Below, one piece after another: positions 58,110 to 64,000 of a stretch of 64,000 nt of DNA. The position numbers were made by a program, and so were the translations under genes. The stretch comes from Sclerotinia nivalis (taxonomy: Eukaryota; Ascomycota; Leotiomycetes; Helotiales; Sclerotiniaceae), in assembly GCA_029531795.1 (NCBI GenBank), contig JAPEIS010000008.1:620001-684000 (forward strand). Reading direction: 5' to 3'. The notes under the pieces are model-generated. The model did no database searches. It was not told where the DNA came from and saw only the letters and a list, made by a program, of their open reading frames with translations. Positions within the stretch are counted from its first letter, which is position 1; every line of letters begins with the position of its first letter.

Positions 58110-58353
58110 TATTATAAATACTCCAGCAAGAAATAATTTACTATGCACATATTTATGATTGTTTGATTTCGAGAGGGTATTTATGAGTGAGGCAGACTTG
58201 GGCGCATCAAAAAACTTTACATCCGGTGTTTTCCCGAACAAGGCCGAGCCTTGCCAAAAAAAAAAGTTTCTAATGCGATTTTCCCTTTGTTTACAACTAC
58301 CATTGCACAAATCTTGAATCAATTACCCCAGAACAAAATCATACTCTTTCATA
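58110..58353. promoter_or_regulatory. Shared divergent promoter of GRC3 and RPA34
   Basis: Only 244 bp lie between the two start codons. A poly-A tract (CCAAAAAAAAAAG-like, 58,254-58,265) and CTTTGTTTAC are seen. Both genes serve ribosome production, so common control is plausible. Confidence 0.65.
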
Positions 58354-59871
58354 ATGGGGTCTTCCAAAGCTGTTCCTAGCGAACAAAAGAAAAAGTCAAA
58401 GTCCTCGAAATCTTCTGCCAAAGTTACAACTAAAACTCCAGTCGCCAAATTACCTCAAAATTTCAAAAGCTCTGAATTCGTTGGAGAAAGCGACAATGAG
58501 AACGATGAGCCAATGGGGAATAATTCAGATTCCGATAGTGACAATGACTCTCTGCCATCGAATCCCGCTAAATCCACACCTAAATCCAAGTCCAAATCCA
58601 ATGGCAAGGCCGCAGAAAGTAGCGACAGTTCCGAGGCTGAAAGCGGAGAAGAGAGTGAAAGTGGAAGTGGAAGTGATAAAGAGAATGAGCAGGAATCCGA
58701 AAGTGAAAATGAATCGAATGCGAATGGAAAAAAGGCTGCTGTAGTGCCGCCGTCCAAGTAAGTTCTTCGAAGCTTGCCAGAGTTTGAAATTATTTGCTGA
58801 TATTATATCAGAAAGGATGCCAAAACCGTGTCGATGAAAGTTGCGCCCTTCAAGCCCCCTCCTGGATTCGAGAAGACTTCATCGAAGAACTCGAGCATTA
58901 CATCACAACTATTTAACAAGTCTAATTTAGAGGGCAAGGAGATTTGGTATATCACAGCACCTGCGTCAGTGCCTATCACTTCTGTGACGGAAATGTCGCT
59001 ACAAGATGCGAAATTGGGCAAGGCAGTATTTTCACACGACGGAAATGATTATGGTTTCGTTCACGATCCGCTCGATGATAAGACATATACTAAGATCCTG
59101 TTACCAAGCAATTCCAAAGATGGTTACTCTATTGGTAACCTCCCCCTGCAGCTAATTCCTCCCTAATACTAATGCATCATTCTAGAAAGAAAGCCTGTGG
59201 ACCAGATATATCATATGCAACAAGTCGTCAACATTTCCAAGGAGGATTCCAGCCAGGCGACAGTGCCCGCGAAGAGACCCGTCCGCCAACAGCCTAAAGG
59301 TCTTAAAGCGCGATTCCAACCAATTGGATTTGCAAGCGCACCTGGTATCATTGGATCCGACGAAGATGAGAGTGACTCAGAAGAACGTGCTCCCAAGTTC
59401 CAAAAAATCGCAATGTCGGAAGACGAGGTATCGGACGTAGAAATGGAAGATGCACCACCATCCTCAAACCCGGCGAAGAAATCAAAGTCTGATAAGTCGA
59501 AGAAGAGCCAGAAGGACTCCCAAGAGAGTGCGGATCGCTCATCGAAAAAGAAGCACAAATATACTGGAGACAAGAAGAAAAAGCACAAGAGTTCGTTCAC
59601 ATCAGCCTCCCCAGAAATACAGGAACTGAAAACTTTGAAGAAGCAGACAGCAATTGAGCTCGCGGATCAGTCCATGCCATTACGACTACGGGCCACATCG
59701 CGTTCAGGTTCGGCTCCTGAAAAAACAACTGATACTAGTCCTTTCCAACCTTCCATAGTCCCACCAAGCAAGGCGTCCTCTAATTTAAACACAACTCTCC
59801 CACAAGCTCAACCCTCGATCCAACCACGAAAGACCTATCCTCGAACGCGGAGAGTACGAAGAAAGCTATAG
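58354..59871 (+). CDS. RPA34: RNA polymerase I subunit RPA34-like
   Basis: Exons 58,354-58,757, 58,812-59,134 and 59,186-59,871 give 470 residues. A lysine-rich start and a Ser/Glu/Asp-rich stretch precede the conserved core (VAPFKPPPGFE, EGKEIWYITAPASVPI, LDDKTYTKILLPSN). The core matches the RPA34/A34.5 (CAST) family, which with A49 forms a TFIIF-like part of Pol I in the nucleolus. The C-terminus is basic, as in the family. The stop at 59,871 may not be the true end: another frame continues with a Lys/Arg-rich tail to about 59,990. Low complexity makes the family call less certain than for its neighbours. Confidence 0.75.
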
Positions 59872-60633
59872 GAGCACCCGTCAGTAAAGATTCAGGCATG
59901 GCAACCACTAAGGATGAAGCGAGACGGGAGAAAAAAGCGCAAAAGGAAGCGAAGAAGAGACGATTAGAGTCTCGGACTGATAATATTTGATGGTTAAGAC
60001 ATTGTGTACAAAAGTTTTTTGCTTTCTCCAGCGGGGAATTGGAGTCCTGGCAATCAACTCATTCACGAGGCTGACACAAAAAATAAATACTAATTAACCT
60101 CATATTACTCCGTAAGCCACTGTGTTCATCCTCTGCTTCATTGCTTCAAGCGAACTCCTCTCCACAACAAACGTCACCCCTTGTGGTCTCAGTCTTTGAA
60201 AATAAAAGCATAAAAGCAAGCAATCTTTAATTGTGTTATAATCATAGCTTCGTGGCTTCATACAAAAAGCTCCGAAAAATTCAGAAGGATATTAAGATTA
60301 CTTCAAGTACCAAGTCTCCATCTTGATAGTACTGACCTTGAACATGCCTCCATTCATACCAAAATCTGTTCCCCCCGCACCATTTTTTTAATGCGGGATA
60401 TTTACGGGAGCGAGACACGAAATGATGAGTGTGGGGTTCTCATTGGTTGATATTCTTTCTATTCCCCACTAGCGTGCTGGAGGGGCAACTGTTAGCTCGA
60501 CAAAAATTTTGTATATACTTCTTTGTCTTGCCTCTGCATCATTTTATCTTTTTTGAAGCATCCTTCACTTCAGAATTCCAATCTACAAATCATCTACACT
60601 CTTCTTTGCCATTCAGAGAATCAGATTGCTATC
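59872..60633. other. Intergenic region upstream of serine hydroxymethyltransferase
   Basis: The first 120 bp carry a coding-like tail in another frame (KDEARREKKAQKEAKKRR), ending TGA near 59,990. The rest holds the promoter: CT-rich stretches at 60,510-60,620 just before the start. No other gene is recognised. Confidence 0.55.
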
Positions 60634-62243
60634 ATGTCTCCTACATACGCCCTCCCAAAGTCTCACCAAGAGGTTTGTTATATTACCGATGTCCCTCAAT
60701 CAAGAATGTTGGGTGGTTTTACTAACTCACATTTTACAGATGTTGGAAAAGTCTTTGGTTGAGACCGATCCTGAGATTGCTGAGATCATGGTAAGTGGAC
60801 AAGCAGCTCTCTGCCGCTATGCCAATTACTGATGAAACATACAGAAACTCGAGATTCAACGTCAGCGTGAATCAATTATCCTCATTGCCTCCGAGAACGT
60901 TACCTCCCGTGCAGTTTTCGATGCTTTGGGATCGCCCATGTCAAACAAATACTCCGAGGGCTACCCAGGTGCTAGATATTATGGTGGAAACCAACACATT
61001 GACTCTATTGAGTTGACCTGCCAAGCTCGTGCTCTTAAGGCATTCAACTTGGACTCCGAGAAATGGGGTGTCAATGTTCAATGCTTGAGTGGTTCTCCAG
61101 CAAACCTCCAGGTTTACCAAGCCATCATGAGACCTCATGATAGACTTATGGGTCTTGATCTCCCACACGGTGGTCATTTGTCTCACGGTTACCAAACTCC
61201 CCAGAGAAAGTGAGTTGCAAAAGTGTTGATTCTTGACATTTCCGTGAAACTAATACACTGACAGGATCTCCGCTGTATCAACATACTTCGAGACCTTCCC
61301 ATACCGTGTTAATTTGGAGACTGGTATCATTGATTATGACCAACTCGAGGCCAACGCTTTGATGTACAGACCAAAGGTTCTCGTTGCCGGAACCTCCGCT
61401 TACTGCCGACTTATTGATTATGCCCGTATGCGCAAGATCGCCGATCTTGTCGGTGCTTATCTCGTTGTTGATATGGCTCACATCTCCGGTTTGATCGCCG
61501 CTGGCGTCATCCCAAGTCCATTCGAGCACGCTGATATCGTTACCACCACAACCCACAAGTCTCTCCGTGGTCCTCGTGGTGCCATGATCTTCTTCCGCAA
61601 GGGTGTCCGCAAGACTGATGCCAAGACTGGAAAGGAGACCCTTTACGACCTCGAAGGTCCAATTAACTTCTCCGTTTTCCCAGGTCACCAAGGTGGACCT
61701 CACAACCACACTATTACCGCTCTTGCTGTCGCCCTCAAGCAAGCGACAACTGATGACTTCAAGAAATATCAACAACAAGTCGTTGACAACGCTAAGGCTC
61801 TCGAGAACGAGTTCAAGCAATTGGGCTACAAGCTCGTAGCTGATGGCACTGATTCTCACATGGTTCTCCTTGATCTCAGAGCACAAGGACTTGACGGTGC
61901 TCGTGTTGAGGCCGTCTTGGAGCAAATCAACATTGCTTGCAACAAGAACTCCATCCCAGGTGACAAGTCTGCTTTAACCCCTTGCGGTATCCGTATCGGT
62001 ACACCAGCCATGACCAGTCGTGGATTCGGTACTGAGGACTTTAAGAGAGTTGCATCCTACATTGATCAAAGTATCGAGATCTGCAAGGAAGTCCAAGCCT
62101 CTTTGCCAAAGAGCGACAACAAGCTCAAGGACTTCAAGGCCAAGGCTGCCAGTGGTGAGGTTGAGAAGATCAACGAGTTGAGAAAGGAGATTGCAACCTG
62201 GGCTAGCAGCTTCCCTCTCCCAGTTGAGGGCTGGAGAGAGTAG
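60634..62243 (+). CDS. Serine hydroxymethyltransferase, cytosolic type
   Basis: Exons 60,634-60,672, 60,740-60,790, 60,845-61,209 and 61,265-62,243 give 477 residues. The protein shows [45 protein letters not shown] and the pyridoxal-phosphate lysine in [14 protein letters not shown] (Lys250). It interconverts serine and glycine with tetrahydrofolate, feeding one-carbon units to purine, thymidylate and methionine synthesis. The first 20 residues ([13 protein letters not shown]..) are no mitochondrial presequence, so this is the cytosolic form. Codon use is strongly biased to C- and T-ending codons such as GGT, GCT and CTC, as in highly expressed fungal genes. Exon 2 is only 51 nt. Confidence 0.97.
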
Positions 62244-63540
62244 ATGTTTGATAATTTGGCATTTGTTTCTGGTGTTTAGGGTTCAGGTGTGGGCAAGAAG
62301 AAGCAAATAGGGTTCATCATTTGCAGGCGCTACTTCTTTTGACTGATTCAACGTCGTCATGATATACCAGGGAGTGGCAAGGGATTATGAATAAAAATTT
62401 CGAGGTCGAATTCAATAGACCACATTAGATACCTAGGTAGTAAATCAACTGTTTCTACCGTCACTTTATATTTCAAGTATTACGTATTCGGGGCAAAGAT
62501 GTGAATATTTTATTGGTGAGAAAAACCCCGTAAACAATGTACTACCTACCATTTCCATTTCTGAACAAAATGGGCGTTCAATATGCTGCGAGCGAGAGGC
62601 ATTTAGGTTAGGATCTGATGAGGATAGTCAGTGGTGATGCACTAAACCTTATCTGATTTTTGTTGGCTTGTACAGAGTACGGAGTATATGCATCTTTATC
62701 TCAGACGACGAATCATGTGTACCTTAACCTTTTAAGATGGAAGACCATGTTCTATTCCAAGTTGTTTCGTACCTGAATCCGGGGCGGTATAGCGGAAGAG
62801 CGGTTGGCGCCGGGTCCACATAAGCTGTGTTCTTTTCTTGTGCCTGACATGATAAGATAGGTACTGATACTGATATGATGAGAAGCTACATAGAGTATGA
62901 AAAATGAAAGTGAAGAAAGCTCTTATGATTTGAATTATATGCTCATGTGATTTAATACAGTTATCTATCTTTATCTTTATCTTTATCATCTTTATTATGT
63001 GGCGATGAGTTGTTTTTCCTATCTACGGATTCGTAACTTGTTCGCCTTGGAAATGTGAGACTGTTACCGGCACCTTGTAGGTTTTTGATCGGTCATGACC
63101 GATAAAGGTATAGTGCCAATGCCATGGTCTCAAAAATGTCGGGGTATCGGTATCTACTTTTTCTAAAAATTCCGCCAAGAAGACTCATGACCATTTATGA
63201 TTGGTTTAAATTCACACTTGTTTTGCTTTCTCAGCCTATGAGTGGATGGGGGTTGTGGAGGCAACCGTAATAGGCGACCACTATCGTCATTCATTCGTGC
63301 TCGAGCCATTCACTTGATCCTGTCGTGCTATTATTGCTCTTGCTCTTGCTCTTGCTAGTACTGAAGCTCTCTATCCCAGCAATTTCAGCCATCTTCCTTT
63401 CTCTTATCAACCACCAACTCTTTCACTTCATCAACATTTCTGAATTTCATCAAAGACATTCTTCTCTTTTTATAACTCGACCTTTCATTAATACGATACT
63501 GATACAATACACTACACTACATACGAATTAACTCTACATC
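62244..63540. other. Intergenic region upstream of the aspartic protease
   Basis: Nothing with coding support is present. A (GCTCTT)3-like tract lies at 63,334-63,354, and a CT-rich leader precedes the protease start. TTTATC repeats occur near 62,965-62,990. Confidence 0.55.

Positions 63541-64000
<460 letters not shown>

Overview
The window reads as nuclear DNA of a filamentous ascomycete. Introns are short (46-182 bp, GT..AG, with CTRAC-like branch sites) and the housekeeping genes are fungal in type. Gene-rich DNA of normal composition alternates with one very AT-rich block full of retrotransposons damaged by transitions, as repeat-induced point mutation (RIP) would do. Gene content and transposon style suggest Leotiomycetes, perhaps Sclerotiniaceae near Botrytis; that placement is inference, not proof.

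Layout. (1) 1-11,787: the edge of a secondary-metabolite gene cluster. It holds the 3' part of a highly reducing polyketide synthase (degenerate C-methyltransferase remnant, ER, KR, ACP), a His-only FAD oxidase, a BAHD-like acyltransferase and a secreted, probably bicovalent berberine-bridge-type oxidase. The likely logic is chain building by the synthase, acylation by the acyltransferase, and oxidation by two flavoenzymes that probably work in different compartments. Small elements sit between the genes: a nested inverted-repeat pair (5,960-6,517) and a 181-bp LTR-like insert with an AATTC target duplication just upstream of the acyltransferase.

(2) 12,364-41,679: a 29-kb transposon graveyard. 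It contains a pogo/Fot1-like transposase relic split by a 210-bp solo LTR; LTR and gag/integrase/chromodomain relics of chromoviruses; a Ginger-like DNA transposon (TIRs plus a Gypsy-type integrase) holding a 285-bp solo LTR; and two Ty3/Gypsy chromovirus families, called A and B here. Each family is present twice in opposite orientation. The two B copies lie head to head, 190 bp apart. The right-hand B copy (27,376-41,679) is complete, with 245-bp LTRs and an AAAAT duplication, and is interrupted by a complete A copy (30,362-37,136; 163-bp LTRs, ATATC duplication).

(3) 41,680-64,000: conserved genes in normal-composition DNA. These are a Swiss Army Knife-type HAD/RGG protein, a DUF167 (YggU-like) protein, the SKN7 response regulator/HSF factor, eIF2B epsilon, the GRC3 polynucleotide kinase, a candidate RNA polymerase I subunit RPA34, cytosolic serine hydroxymethyltransferase, and the 5' part of a vacuolar aspartic protease (PEP4-like). 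GRC3 and RPA34, both of ribosome production, share a 244-bp divergent promoter region. No tRNA or rRNA gene and no CRISPR array was recognised.
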